A stretch of DNA of 64,000 nt from Dysgonomonas sp. 25 (GTDB taxonomy: Bacteria > Bacteroidota > Bacteroidia > Bacteroidales > Dysgonomonadaceae): positions 62,001-126,000 of the forward strand of contig NZ_QVMN01000004.1 of the NCBI RefSeq assembly GCF_010501075.1, written 5' to 3'. Under the pieces are notes generated by a model. The model saw only the letters and a list, made by a program, of their open reading frames with translations, made no database searches and had not been told where the DNA came from. Within the stretch, counting starts at the first letter, position 1. Each line of letters opens with the position of its first letter. A program made the translations under genes and the position numbers. This document shows positions 42,990 to 51,600 of the stretch, one piece after another.

Positions 42990-43706
42990 TTACTGAGAAA
43001 GTCTGTTTTTGATGAAGTCGTTCAAAAAATCGTTGCGGTATGAGTTTCCTATGGCTATCTCATAGCTTCCGATGAATATGTCGTTATTGTCGAATGAATC
43101 GACGTGCTCCATATTGATGATGTACGACTTGTTTATGCGGAAGAATATATTGGTCGGCAGCAGGTTTTGAATGGTCTTCAGGCTCATGCGTGAAATGATA
43201 CGCTGATTATCGAGTTGGATAATAACGTAATCTTTCAGGCCTTCGATGAAGAGTATTTCGCTGAGTTTAATCTTGAAGTATTTCTTGTCGGATTTGACGA
43301 AGATATATTCATCTTCGATGCTGTCGATATTCTTCTTCTCTTCATTCAGCAAGAGAGAATGGTAGACTAATGCTTTATTTACCGCATTCCTGAATTTTGC
43401 AGGATCTATCGGTTTTATCAGGTATCCTATTGCATCCAGTTCGTAGCTGTCTAAAGCGTATTGGGAATAGGCTGTCGTGAAAATGACAAGTGTATCTTTA
43501 GGTATGCTTCGCGCAAATTCCAGGCCATTAACCCCGGGCATATTGATGTCCAGAAATATCAGGTCGACAGGTGTTTCGGTTATAAAGTTACTTGCAGATT
43601 CGGCATTGTTGAAACTGCCAGCTAATTCCAGCTGAGATATATCTGCTATTAATAATCTTATCCCCTCGCGTGCTATCGGTTCGTCGTCAACTATAATACA
43701 TTTCAT
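42990..43706 (-). CDS. LytTR-family response regulator
   Basis: 238-residue two-component regulator: receiver domain about 1-120 with acidic pair DDE at 7-9 and phospho-acceptor Asp53 in LIFLDINMPG, then a LytTR DNA-binding domain about 140-235 (YIFVKSDKKYFKIKLSEILFIEG, FFRINKSYIINMEHVD). No LytS-type kinase gene is adjacent, so its partner must be elsewhere. The 408-bp upstream region has a candidate -7 box at 43937 giving a long leader. Confidence 0.9.
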   Translation of the reverse strand: MKCIIVDDEPIAREGIRLLIADISQLELAGSFNNAESASNFITETPVDLIFLDINMPGVNGLEFARSIPKDTLVIFTTAYSQYALDSYELDAIGYLIKPIDPAKFRNAVNKALVYHSLLLNEEKKNIDSIEDEYIFVKSDKKYFKIKLSEILFIEGLKDYVIIQLDNQRIISRMSLKTIQNLLPTNIFFRINKSYIINMEHVDSFDNNDIFIGSYEIAIGNSYRNDFLNDFIKNRLSQ

Positions 43707-43936
43707 AATCTTATTCCAGTGTTATGCCACATAAGTCGTATGGGTTTCCGTTCAGCCCCCAAGAATAATATATCTAATTTCCTTTTGTGTTTACAACTTT
43801 CCCTCTTCTGTACAGGAAAACCTGCATGAATAAAACATCAAGCTTTGATGCGAGTTTATTGTTTGTTACTCTGATTGATAGTATATATCAAAATCTGCTT
43901 GGCTGTTTAAACTCTGATTTTTAATCGCATTCTCTA

Positions 43937-43944
43937 CAAAGGTA
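43937..43944 (-). promoter_or_regulatory. Candidate -7 promoter element of the LytTR gene
   Basis: Minus strand TACCTTTG (TAnnTTTG), 230 bp before the start codon at 43706. Confidence 0.4.
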
Positions 43945-44043
43945 ATAAAAGAAGTGAAGCAAGTGTCATCTTTTATATATTTCCTTTCGCAGGTATGTTA
44001 AAATAACTTCTGTAAGAGGCGAATGGCATAGATGCTCATCATG

Positions 44044-44092
44044 AAAAAAGACAAAGAGTAAGGGGGTGTAAATACCCTATAGTCTTTGTCTT
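44044..44092 (-). terminator. Rho-independent terminator of the HIT gene
   Basis: AAGACAAAGA (44048-44057) pairs with TCTTTGTCTT (44083-44092), with an inner GGGT/ACCC stem; a T-run follows on the minus strand. Confidence 0.85.
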
Positions 44093-44114
44093 ATGTTAGG
44101 TTTGCTATATTCTC

Positions 44115-44507
44115 TTATAGTTGAGCTTTTATCTTTTCGGCTATCTCCTTAAACTCAGTTTGAGTAAAAGTCAATCGTGTATTGGATAACAGCATGTCCG
44201 ATTCTTTGTCTATCGGTATCAGGTGGATATGCGCATGAGGCACTTCCATGCCGATGGCCATCATCCCTACGCGTTCGCAAGGGATTGCCTTTTTAATAGC
44301 TATTGCTACTTTCCGGGCAAAGACTGCCAGTCCGGCCAAAAGTTCGTCGTCCAAATCGAAGATGTAATCTATCTCGACTTTAGGTATAACCAGTGTATGT
44401 CCCTCTTTCATCGGGCTTATATCGAGAAAGGCATAATATTTGTCGTCCTCTGCTATCTTGTATGATGGAATGTCGCCCGCAACGATTCTGCTAAAAACGC
44501 TATACAT
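44115..44507 (-). CDS. HIT-family nucleotide hydrolase/transferase
   Basis: 130-residue histidine-triad protein of the HINT/PKCI type. The triad HAHIHLIP has His91, His93 and His95; other family parts are SRIVAGDIPSYKI and GHTLVIPK. Likely hydrolyses AMP-lysine or similar AMP conjugates in the cytoplasm. 7 bp downstream of greA, same transcript. Confidence 0.93.
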   Translation of the reverse strand: MYSVFSRIVAGDIPSYKIAEDDKYYAFLDISPMKEGHTLVIPKVEIDYIFDLDDELLAGLAVFARKVAIAIKKAIPCERVGMMAIGMEVPHAHIHLIPIDKESDMLLSNTRLTFTQTEFKEIAEKIKAQL

Positions 44508-44514
44508 ATTGTTT

Positions 44515-44985
44515 TTATATTGATATATCGACTATTTCGAAAGTCATTACTCCCTGAGGGACTTTGATTTCGGCTGTTTCGCCTACCTTCTTGCCCATCA
44601 GCCCTTGCGCGATAGGTGTGCTGACAGCGATTTTGCCTTCTTTCAGGTTGGCTTCGCTTTCGGCAACAAGCGTGTAGGTCATCTGCTGGTTGTTCTTCGT
44701 GTTGCGGATGGTTACCTTGTTCAGTATCTGAACTTTGTCGGTTCCTATCGCATCTTCGTTTATCAACCGCGCATTCGCCAACAGGCCTTTTAGCTGGGCA
44801 ATTTTGGCTTCCAGCAAGCCCTGAGCCTCTTTGGCCGCATCATATTCTGCATTTTCGGACAAATCCCCTTTATCGCGTGCTTCAGCAATCTGGCGCGAAA
44901 TAGCGGGGCGCTCAACTGTTTCGAGTTGATTTATTTCTTCTTTCAGCTTTTTATAGCCATCCTCAGTCATGTAAGTTACTGCCAT
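44515..44985 (-). CDS. greA: Transcription elongation factor GreA
   Basis: Rescues backtracked RNA polymerase by stimulating transcript cleavage. 156 residues: coiled-coil N-terminus with the acidic tip GDLSENAEYDAAKE and a C-terminal FKBP-like domain (TPIAQGLMGKKVGETAEI). Length and motifs standard. Confidence 0.96.
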   Translation of the reverse strand: MAVTYMTEDGYKKLKEEINQLETVERPAISRQIAEARDKGDLSENAEYDAAKEAQGLLEAKIAQLKGLLANARLINEDAIGTDKVQILNKVTIRNTKNNQQMTYTLVAESEANLKEGKIAVSTPIAQGLMGKKVGETAEIKVPQGVMTFEIVDISI

Positions 44986-45134
44986 AATGATTTTCTTGTT
45001 AATTCAAAATAAAATAAAGCGACAAAAAGAAAAAGAATCCTTGCCGGTAATGGCCAGAACTCCTTCCCTTTTCAGTATGATTTTGGTCAAATTTAGATAC
45101 TATTCTTCAGATATCCAAATTTTAGTATGATGTT

Positions 45135-46310
45135 TTACAATAGTTTTTTGATTTCGTCATCTATATTCTCCGAGCCTAAGAGGCGTTTCACGATATTACC
45201 TTTCTTATCCAGAATGTAAGTAGTAGGCAAGCTTTGTACGTTGAATTTCTGTATCAATTCCGAGCCGAGTGATTTTTCGTCGTAAACGCAAATCCAAGGG
45301 AGGTTGGTAGCCGTATTTTTCCATGAGTGGGCATCGCTGTCGAGAGACACCTGATAGATAGCCACTTTGCCGGAATATTTTTCGAATACTTTATTCAACA
45401 GGATGTTATGAGCCGGAGAGTAATCGGTCTGGTAAGCCGTGAAATCGAGCAGGACAACTTTCCCGTGTAAAGAGGCCAGTTCGATTTGTTTGTTAGAGAT
45501 GTCCGGCAATGATATCTTGAAGAAATCCTGTGAGTCTACCTCTTTCATGTTGTTATTCAGCTCGATAATATGTTGTTCCCTGTCTTTTTCTCTTTGGATA
45601 TCAGCAAGAATCCCCAGTACAAAACTTTCTAATTGCTTTGTCCTTGGCGATTCGGGATCTTTGTGCAGCCATGCCGTGGCAACCGCCTGATACAAGGAGC
45701 GATCCTTTTTGTCGTAAGGGTCGAATATAAGTAAATCTCCTACTTTCTGGAACAAGGCAAAATAGGATGCATAACTGGTATAGTCGGAGCGGATAACTTT
45801 TTCGGCATAGGTTTTATAAGCTGCGACAGCTGTATTCATATCTGTGATATATTCATCCTGCGAAATCTCTTTCTTTTGAAGTTTGACCATCAGCGAGCGA
45901 ACCGTATTTGTCAGCTTGTATTGCTCTAAGATGATTTCCTTCATCAGTTTGCTTTCGTCCGAACCTTCCACCGTATATTGGGCGGCAAAGGTCGGTTTCG
46001 ATGCTTTCACAACAACTGTTTCTATCGAATCTATGGCTAAGTTGATAACCTGATTGCCTAATATCAGCGTATAAAACTCGCCGTGTTGAGGCGCATCCTG
46101 TTTGAACGAGAAAGTACCGTTGCTATCCAATTTGACCGAGTCGACCAAGGCATATTCATTCAGCCCCTGCTTTTGCAGATAGAGCATCGTCGAATCGGCT
46201 CCGCTGATTTCTCCTTCGATGGTGAAATGAGGCTTTTCCTCTTTACAGGACGAGACCGACAAGATGAGAAGTGTGCAAAGTGCACCAAGTATAAATTTAG
46301 ATGTTTTCAT
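45135..46310 (-). CDS. TlpA/DUF4369-type thioredoxin-fold lipoprotein lacking the CxxC pair
   Basis: 391-residue lipoprotein (lipobox SVSSC). N-terminal DUF4369 beta domain about 28-120 (FTIEGEISGADSTMLYLQK), a helical middle, and a C-terminal thioredoxin-like/AhpC-TSA domain about 265-390. Where redox homologues have CxxC after the first strand, this protein reads LLDFTAYQTDYSPAH, with no cysteine; the cis-proline region QSLPTTYILD is kept. It therefore should not act as a disulfide oxidoreductase. A non-redox chaperone or binding role is inferred. A related gene with an intact CxxC lies at 47945, on the other side of the comM-like gene. Confidence 0.88.
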   Translation of the reverse strand: MKTSKFILGALCTLLILSVSSCKEEKPHFTIEGEISGADSTMLYLQKQGLNEYALVDSVKLDSNGTFSFKQDAPQHGEFYTLILGNQVINLAIDSIETVVVKASKPTFAAQYTVEGSDESKLMKEIILEQYKLTNTVRSLMVKLQKKEISQDEYITDMNTAVAAYKTYAEKVIRSDYTSYASYFALFQKVGDLLIFDPYDKKDRSLYQAVATAWLHKDPESPRTKQLESFVLGILADIQREKDREQHIIELNNNMKEVDSQDFFKISLPDISNKQIELASLHGKVVLLDFTAYQTDYSPAHNILLNKVFEKYSGKVAIYQVSLDSDAHSWKNTATNLPWICVYDEKSLGSELIQKFNVQSLPTTYILDKKGNIVKRLLGSENIDDEIKKLL

Positions 46311-46336
46311 ATATATATCACCAAGATTATTCTTTG

Positions 46337-46344
46337 CAAAGATA
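46337..46344 (-). promoter_or_regulatory. -7 promoter element of the TlpA-like gene at 45135
   Basis: Minus strand TATCTTTG, a perfect TAnnTTTG, 27 bp before the start at 46310. Confidence 0.6.
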
Positions 46345-46359
46345 TGAATTATATGGAGA

Positions 46360-47904
46360 TTATAGCTTATTCGCCCAAGTTTCTCTGTCCAGATTGCGGT
46401 AGCTGATTGCTTCGGCTAAATGATGAGGTTTTATTGTTTCCGAGCCGTCGAGATCGGCAATGGTGCGCGATACTTTCAATATGCGATCGTATGCCCGTGC
46501 CGATAGGTTGAACCTGTCCATCGCCGTTTTCAGGAGATTCAGTCCTTCGCTGTCGGGCGTCGCATATTGCGACAGCATTTTCGATGTCATCTGGGCGTTA
46601 CAGTAAACGCCTTCTACATCGGCAAAGCGGACAGCTTGTATTTCGCGCGCTTTTATTACCCGCTGGCGTATCGAGGCACTCGGTTCGGCAGGTGTCTTGT
46701 CCGAAATTTTTTCGAATGGGACGGGCACTATCTCGATATGGATGTCTATGCGGTCGAGTAGCGGGCCGGATATTTTATTCAGGTATTTCTGTACCGCCCC
46801 GTTCGGGCATACACACTCTTTCTCGGGGTGGTTGTAGTAACCGCACGGACAAGGATTCATCGACGAAACAAGCATAAAGCTTGCCGGATATTCGACGGAA
46901 AACTTCGAGCGGGAGATACATATTTTTCTGTCTTCGAGTGGCTGGCGCATCACTTCTAATACGCTGCGGCTAAATTCCGGCAACTCGTCCAGAAAGAGTA
47001 CGCCATTGTGCGAGAGGCTGATTTCGCCCGGCTGGGGATAGGCTCCTCCGCCGACTAAAGCGACATCCGAAATGGTATGGTGCGGGCTTCGGAAAGGACG
47101 CTGTGCCATCAAGGAGGTTTCGTTACCTATTTTACCCGCAACGCTATGTATTTTGGTCGTCTCCAATGCCTCATGCAATGTGAAAGGCGGTAGGATAGAT
47201 GGTACACGCTTGGCCATCATTGATTTACCTGCACCCGGAGGGCCTATCATGATGATGTTGTGACCTCCTGCGGCAGATACTTCGAGGGCGCGTTTCACGT
47301 TTTCCTGCCCTTTTACGTCCGAAAAGTCGAACTCGAAGTTCTGCTGCAGTTTGTAGAACTCTTCACGGGTGTTGACGGTGGTTTTCTCCAATTCCGTATT
47401 TCCGTTGAGGAATTCAACGACCTCTTTTATATTGTCTACGGCATATACATCCAAATCGTTGACAACAGCGGCTTCGCGCCCGTTCTTTCGGGGGAGGATA
47501 ATGCCTTTGAAACCCATTTCGCGGGCTTTGATGGCTATCGGAAGGACGCCTTTTATCGGCAATATGGTTCCGTCCAAAGACAATTCGCCCATGATAAGGT
47601 AATCTTCGAGTTTATCTCCTTCTATCTCTCCGGAGGAGGCCAGTATGCCTATTGCCAGAGGCAGGTCGTAGGCTGTCCCTTCCTTGCGGATGTCGGCAGG
47701 GGACATATTGATGACGATTTGCTGGCGGGGGAATTTATAGCCGTTGACTTGGAGTGCCGATATAATGCGCTCGTGGCTTTCCTTCACCGAAGCATCGGGA
47801 AGTCCTACGAGCATAAATTTTATACCTTTCGAGCAGTTTACTTCTATTGTGATCAAGGTGGCGTCGATGCCTTGCACGGCAGCACCATAAACTTTTACGA
47901 GCAT
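46360..47904 (-). CDS. YifB/ComM-family Mg-chelatase-like AAA+ ATPase
   Basis: 514 residues: N-terminal Lon-protease-like ChlI domain (about 1-180), AAA+ core with Walker A GPPGAGKSMMAKR near 219-231 and Walker B VLFLDELPEF, and a C-terminal region with cysteines CPCGYYNHPEKECVCP that may bind zinc. The family member ComM is a helicase that assists natural transformation. The role in Bacteroidota is not established. Adjacent 5' to the second TlpA-like gene. Confidence 0.93.
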   Translation of the reverse strand: MLVKVYGAAVQGIDATLITIEVNCSKGIKFMLVGLPDASVKESHERIISALQVNGYKFPRQQIVINMSPADIRKEGTAYDLPLAIGILASSGEIEGDKLEDYLIMGELSLDGTILPIKGVLPIAIKAREMGFKGIILPRKNGREAAVVNDLDVYAVDNIKEVVEFLNGNTELEKTTVNTREEFYKLQQNFEFDFSDVKGQENVKRALEVSAAGGHNIIMIGPPGAGKSMMAKRVPSILPPFTLHEALETTKIHSVAGKIGNETSLMAQRPFRSPHHTISDVALVGGGAYPQPGEISLSHNGVLFLDELPEFSRSVLEVMRQPLEDRKICISRSKFSVEYPASFMLVSSMNPCPCGYYNHPEKECVCPNGAVQKYLNKISGPLLDRIDIHIEIVPVPFEKISDKTPAEPSASIRQRVIKAREIQAVRFADVEGVYCNAQMTSKMLSQYATPDSEGLNLLKTAMDRFNLSARAYDRILKVSRTIADLDGSETIKPHHLAEAISYRNLDRETWANKL

Positions 47905-47944
47905 ATTCAGGTCTTGGTTGTTGGTTGTGCCGAGGATATAACTA

Positions 47945-49102
47945 TCAACGGCGGAATGTATTTTCCTGCGCTTTTTTCACTTCCTCATCTATAAGTTCTT
48001 CCGTGCTGTAAAGCGAAATATCGCGATGAGCGATGTTTCCGTTGGGTAGGATTATCATATAGAAAGGCAAAGCGCGTACATTGTATATGTCGAGCAAGTC
48101 GGACGACCATCCTCCGTTTTCGGGAATCAGGCTCCATTTGACTGACCGCTGTATTTCTTTGGAAATAGGAACTTCCTCCGTATTGATTACGACTGTCACA
48201 AATTCGATATTGCTAACCTTCTTGCGCAGGTTCGTATATAGCTCTATGACATCAGGACGTTGTGCATCGCACATCTCGCATGTGGTAGAGACAAACATCA
48301 GGAATACATATTTGCCACGCAGGGAAGATAGCCTGAAATTCTTATCGGTTATATCATTGCGCGAAAATTCGGGAGCTATATTGCCTACCGCCGAACGCTT
48401 TATTTTGTTGCTGTAGGCGACTAAGCTGCGTGTCAGTTCGAACGTGGCGGCTTTTCCGCGCAACAATGCCAACGATTCGTCGAGCAGCGGTATCGTTGTT
48501 TCGTGCTTGAAGAAGGCATTGATAATCATTACGCTGGATATCTTGTCGGGATTGTTGCGCACATAGTCGGCGGCCACTCCCGATAGTTCGAAGTTGACAT
48601 TCCGCAATTCTGTGACCTGAGGGCTTTCGGGTGAGAGTCCTTCTTCTTCCAGATAGCTGTTGTCGTCGATGTTTTTCAGTATATCGGTGCGTTTTTTCAG
48701 CAGGGCACTGTTTTCCTTCTTAAAGGCTGTGAGGTTATCGTTGATGTCCCCACCTTTGACAGCCAGCAGGTCAGTGTATAATACGTCGCCTGTGATGTTT
48801 ATGTTCCAGCCTTTGTCCAACAGGGCGAATGCGTATTCGCTATTGTTGTTGAAGTACAGCGAAACAACCGTCAGGGTGTCGATAGAGCCTTTCAGCGAAA
48901 ATAGCCCTTTCTCGTCTACTCTCACCGTATCCACTATTATAGAATCGCTATGTTCGCGGACGGCAATAAAATAGGGGGCGGTAAGGTTTTCGAGCTTACC
49001 TGTCATTTCAAAGCTGTCCGGCGCTTTTTCTTCATCGCAGGAGGCGAAGATAAATCCTGCAAGTAGTATGATAAAAAGCGCATATATATTAGTTTTCAAC
49101 AT
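47945..49102 (-). CDS. TlpA-like thioredoxin-fold lipoprotein with CxxC
   Basis: 385-residue lipoprotein (lipobox FASC). DUF4369-like beta domain about 30-120, helical linker, and a thioredoxin-like domain about 240-370 with the redox pair in STTCEMCDAQRPD and cis-proline ALPFYMIILP. It probably reduces or rearranges disulfides in the periplasm. It faces the CxxC-less homologue at 45135 across the comM-like gene. Confidence 0.9.
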   Translation of the reverse strand: MLKTNIYALFIILLAGFIFASCDEEKAPDSFEMTGKLENLTAPYFIAVREHSDSIIVDTVRVDEKGLFSLKGSIDTLTVVSLYFNNNSEYAFALLDKGWNINITGDVLYTDLLAVKGGDINDNLTAFKKENSALLKKRTDILKNIDDNSYLEEEGLSPESPQVTELRNVNFELSGVAADYVRNNPDKISSVMIINAFFKHETTIPLLDESLALLRGKAATFELTRSLVAYSNKIKRSAVGNIAPEFSRNDITDKNFRLSSLRGKYVFLMFVSTTCEMCDAQRPDVIELYTNLRKKVSNIEFVTVVINTEEVPISKEIQRSVKWSLIPENGGWSSDLLDIYNVRALPFYMIILPNGNIAHRDISLYSTEELIDEEVKKAQENTFRR

Positions 49103-49131
49103 TATTCCGTTCGTTTTAAATAATCAGACTG

Positions 49132-49139
49132 CAAATATA
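49132..49139 (-). promoter_or_regulatory. -7 promoter element of the TlpA-like gene at 47945
   Basis: Minus strand TATATTTG, 30 bp before the start at 49102. Confidence 0.6.
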
Positions 49140-49219
49140 ACTATAATTTCTTAACGTTTAATTTTCAAAATTGTTCTAAAAATATCTAAAAAAACAGCAA
49201 CTCTTTTCGGGCAGAAATA

Positions 49220-49258
49220 CTTTTTGTTTCCTGTACTTTTTCCCGAAGAAACAAAAAG
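49220..49258. repeat. Inverted repeat related to the porin-leader element
   Basis: CTTTTTGTTTC (49220-49230) and GAAACAAAAAG (49248-49258) form a perfect 11-bp inverted repeat. The right half (49234-49258) resembles the element at 8463-8487. It overlaps the terminator stem that starts at 49255, so the two structures may compete. Confidence 0.5.
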
Positions 49259-49284
49259 CTGCTAACGATTATGTCAGCAGCTTT
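49253..49284 (-). terminator. Rho-independent terminator of the TPR gene
   Basis: AAAGCTGCT (49255-49263) pairs perfectly with AGCAGCTTT (49276-49284); on the minus strand TTTTTG follows. Confidence 0.85.
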
Positions 49285-49320
49285 GTATAATATTATTTAT
49301 TACTACCTTTTCCTCTTTTC

Positions 49321-50031
49321 TTACTTACCTTTCAGCAATTTAGCCTCTTCGATGTATTTGTCGGCTTCCATCATGGCAATCGAAGAATTCATGTAATTGT
49401 CTTTTACGAAAGTGAATAGTTCGATTACTTTGTCATGGTTTCCTTGCTCGCGGTATAGTAGCGCTGCTTTTTTGTAAAGGATAGGGCTTTGCACATTGTT
49501 GTCCACAGCCTTTGCTGCTTTTTCGTACAATGCGATTGCTTCTTTCTGTTTACCTGTCGAAACGAGGCAATCTCCTTTTGTTGCATCTATCAGATGAGAG
49601 AATACCTTGTCGCCGCTGTTGCTGTACGCATTCAGGTATTCGAGAGCTTTCTCGTAGTTGCCGAGGCGTGCGTGGCAGATTCCTGCATAAGCATTCGCCA
49701 GGTTACCTGTTTTAGTCGAACTGTAGTCGGCGGCTATTTTTTCGAACCCGGCATAGGCATTGGCATCGCCATATAATGCCAGCGAATCGCGTCCCATTTC
49801 GTAATACAATTGTCCTTGGGCGATTGCTTTTTCACTTTCCAACGAACGTGGAGTGGCATAGAAATGCTGGTAAGCAAGGTATGCACATGCTGCAATAACG
49901 CCTACTGCGATGACGCCGAGAATCTGCTTGCTGTATCTCTCGAGGAAATTTTCCGATTTGACAACTGCTTGGTCGATGCGTTCCCAATCCTTTTCTTCCC
50001 GAATCTCAGCTTGTTTCTTTTTAGAAGACAT
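49321..50031 (-). CDS. TPR-repeat inner-membrane protein, YfgM-like
   Basis: 236 residues: a charged cytoplasmic N-terminus (MSSKKKQAEIREEKDWERID), one membrane helix about 37-55, and four to five tetratricopeptide repeats outside (AYAGICHARLGNYEKALEYLN, PILYKKAALLYREQGNHDKVIEL). The single-helix TPR layout resembles YfgM, which binds the Sec translocon and periplasmic chaperones. That role is inferred from layout only. Confidence 0.82.
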   Translation of the reverse strand: MSSKKKQAEIREEKDWERIDQAVVKSENFLERYSKQILGVIAVGVIAACAYLAYQHFYATPRSLESEKAIAQGQLYYEMGRDSLALYGDANAYAGFEKIAADYSSTKTGNLANAYAGICHARLGNYEKALEYLNAYSNSGDKVFSHLIDATKGDCLVSTGKQKEAIALYEKAAKAVDNNVQSPILYKKAALLYREQGNHDKVIELFTFVKDNYMNSSIAMMEADKYIEEAKLLKGK

Positions 50032-50081
50032 TGTTTCTGTTTTATTTATGTTTAAAATATTTTAATCCTAATTTAGAGCGA

Positions 50082-50089
50082 CAAAAATA
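50082..50089 (-). promoter_or_regulatory. -7 promoter element of the TPR gene
   Basis: Minus strand TATTTTTG (TAnnTTTG), 51 bp before the start at 50031. Confidence 0.5.
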
Positions 50090-50130
50090 GCAGTTTTCTT
50101 CTTATAAAGAAAATCTAACCTCTATTTTTT

Positions 50131-51411
50131 TTAGTCGGTATAGAATTTTATCAAATTATCTAAGGCTTTTTGGCATGCCGGACAAAAATCTTTGCACGTA
50201 TTTGTCCGCATCCGGCAATCGAAAGCAGGGCGATAAATCCCTTCGGCGGAGTAACCTCCACCCTCGTACACTCCCACCGGATAATCGTTTTTGCTGCCGG
50301 CAGGCGTCGGTACGGGTGTCCCTGCGGGCAGGAGAGCTTTCCATTTCGACGAAAAATCGACTAAAGTCGTAATATTCTGCTCCCACGGTTCGACGTCTAA
50401 TGCGTATGTGCCTTCGCCTATATCGCCTTCGTAATAATATTCGTCGGCCAAACCTCCGAAGCTATGCCCGAATTCGTGAACGACAACGGGTGCAAATTCA
50501 GGGTGGCCTGTCGTGGTGAGCGTGTAGGCGTTGAATATGCCGCCGCCGCCATAGGTGTGGGTATTGGCTAAAATGATGATGTGCGAGTAGGGGATGCCGG
50601 CAATGGCATCGTGTATTTTCTTGACGTTGGTAGTGGTGAGGTAGCGCTCGGAGTAGAAGGTATCGAAATGAGAACCGAAAGCTGTCGATTTCCAGATGCC
50701 TTTGCGGGGTACGCTGACATCGGTATCTTCGGAGGTGGTCTCTACGGCTACAAAAGTGATTTTGTCCTGATGTTTCCCGAAAGGGGTGTGTGCTAAAATG
50801 CGTTCGGTCGCGATGCGTGCATGTTCCCTGAAAAGCGGCATCTCTTCCGCCGTATATCCTTCGGCCAGAATGGCAACGTGTATGATGCCCAGTTTGGCGG
50901 TTATCGCATGGTGGGTATAGGTATATTTGTGGGCAATGGATTGCCCTTTCTCCTTGATGAGAATGTCTTGAGGGTCGACGAGATGCTTTATTTTGCTATG
51001 GTAATTTCCCTGTCTGTCTCTCAGTTTTATTTCCACATAAACTTTATTCTTGGGATAAGGCACGAGGAATACGTTTTCGAAGCTACGCTTTACCGTTTGG
51101 GCTTCCTCGGTTATCTGCCACTCCTGAAAGAGCGTGCTGAATGCGTCTTTGTAGATGACCTTGCCCGAAGCGGCATCCGTAACAATCACCTGCCCGTTTC
51201 CTTTCAGGGCGAGGCTGTCTAAGTTATTCCACCTGCCTGCCCAGCCGGGGAGCCGGCTCATGCCATCCAAGGCTACATCCTGTGTGCCGGAAGTTCCGGT
51301 GAAGATATAGTCCAGCCGTAGTGTTTTCGTTTCGAAGTTGTCCGAAAACTTTTGGGCGGTGACATGGACGAAACTGCCAAGCAGGAGTATAATGGCGATG
51401 TAATATTTCAT
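50131..51411 (-). CDS. Peptidase family M64 (IgA-peptidase-like) secreted metalloprotease
   Basis: 426-residue exported zinc peptidase with a signal peptide ending in HVTAQ. An N-terminal beta domain (about 25-160) precedes the catalytic domain with the M64 zinc motif HEFGHSFGGLADEYY (two histidines, a third ligand Asp, catalytic Glu). C-terminal cysteines in DCRMRTNTCKDFCPACQKA may form disulfides or a second metal site. M64 enzymes of gut clostridia cleave IgA1; members in Bacteroidota are uncharacterised. Confidence 0.9.
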   Translation of the reverse strand: MKYYIAIILLLGSFVHVTAQKFSDNFETKTLRLDYIFTGTSGTQDVALDGMSRLPGWAGRWNNLDSLALKGNGQVIVTDAASGKVIYKDAFSTLFQEWQITEEAQTVKRSFENVFLVPYPKNKVYVEIKLRDRQGNYHSKIKHLVDPQDILIKEKGQSIAHKYTYTHHAITAKLGIIHVAILAEGYTAEEMPLFREHARIATERILAHTPFGKHQDKITFVAVETTSEDTDVSVPRKGIWKSTAFGSHFDTFYSERYLTTTNVKKIHDAIAGIPYSHIIILANTHTYGGGGIFNAYTLTTTGHPEFAPVVVHEFGHSFGGLADEYYYEGDIGEGTYALDVEPWEQNITTLVDFSSKWKALLPAGTPVPTPAGSKNDYPVGVYEGGGYSAEGIYRPAFDCRMRTNTCKDFCPACQKALDNLIKFYTD

Positions 51412-51545
51412 ACCTGAACAACGTTTATTGAGTAAAATCCTTTATTTAGCAACGAAATTGTTAAAGAATCGAAAGATACTAAAAATACTCATATGTCAAG
51501 CTATATTTTTATTCACTTCGATTCGGGTTTTCGCCGATTATTGAT

Positions 51546-51553
51546 TAGTTTTG
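51546..51553 (+). promoter_or_regulatory. -7 promoter element of lptD
   Basis: TAGTTTTG (TAnnTTTG), 47 bp before ATG 51601. Confidence 0.5.
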
Positions 51554-51600
51554 CAGCTGAATTTTAATTTAGCATCTTATATTGTAGGGTTGCCTGATAG

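Larger units (their letters stand above)
43707..44114. other. 408-bp non-coding region between the LytTR and HIT genes
   Basis: AT-rich. Contains a minus-strand -7 box (43937-43944), which implies a leader of about 220 nt for the LytTR gene, a small CAGG/CCTG hairpin near 43815-43824, and the HIT-gene terminator at 44044-44092. No RNA gene or further reading frame recognised. Confidence 0.6.
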
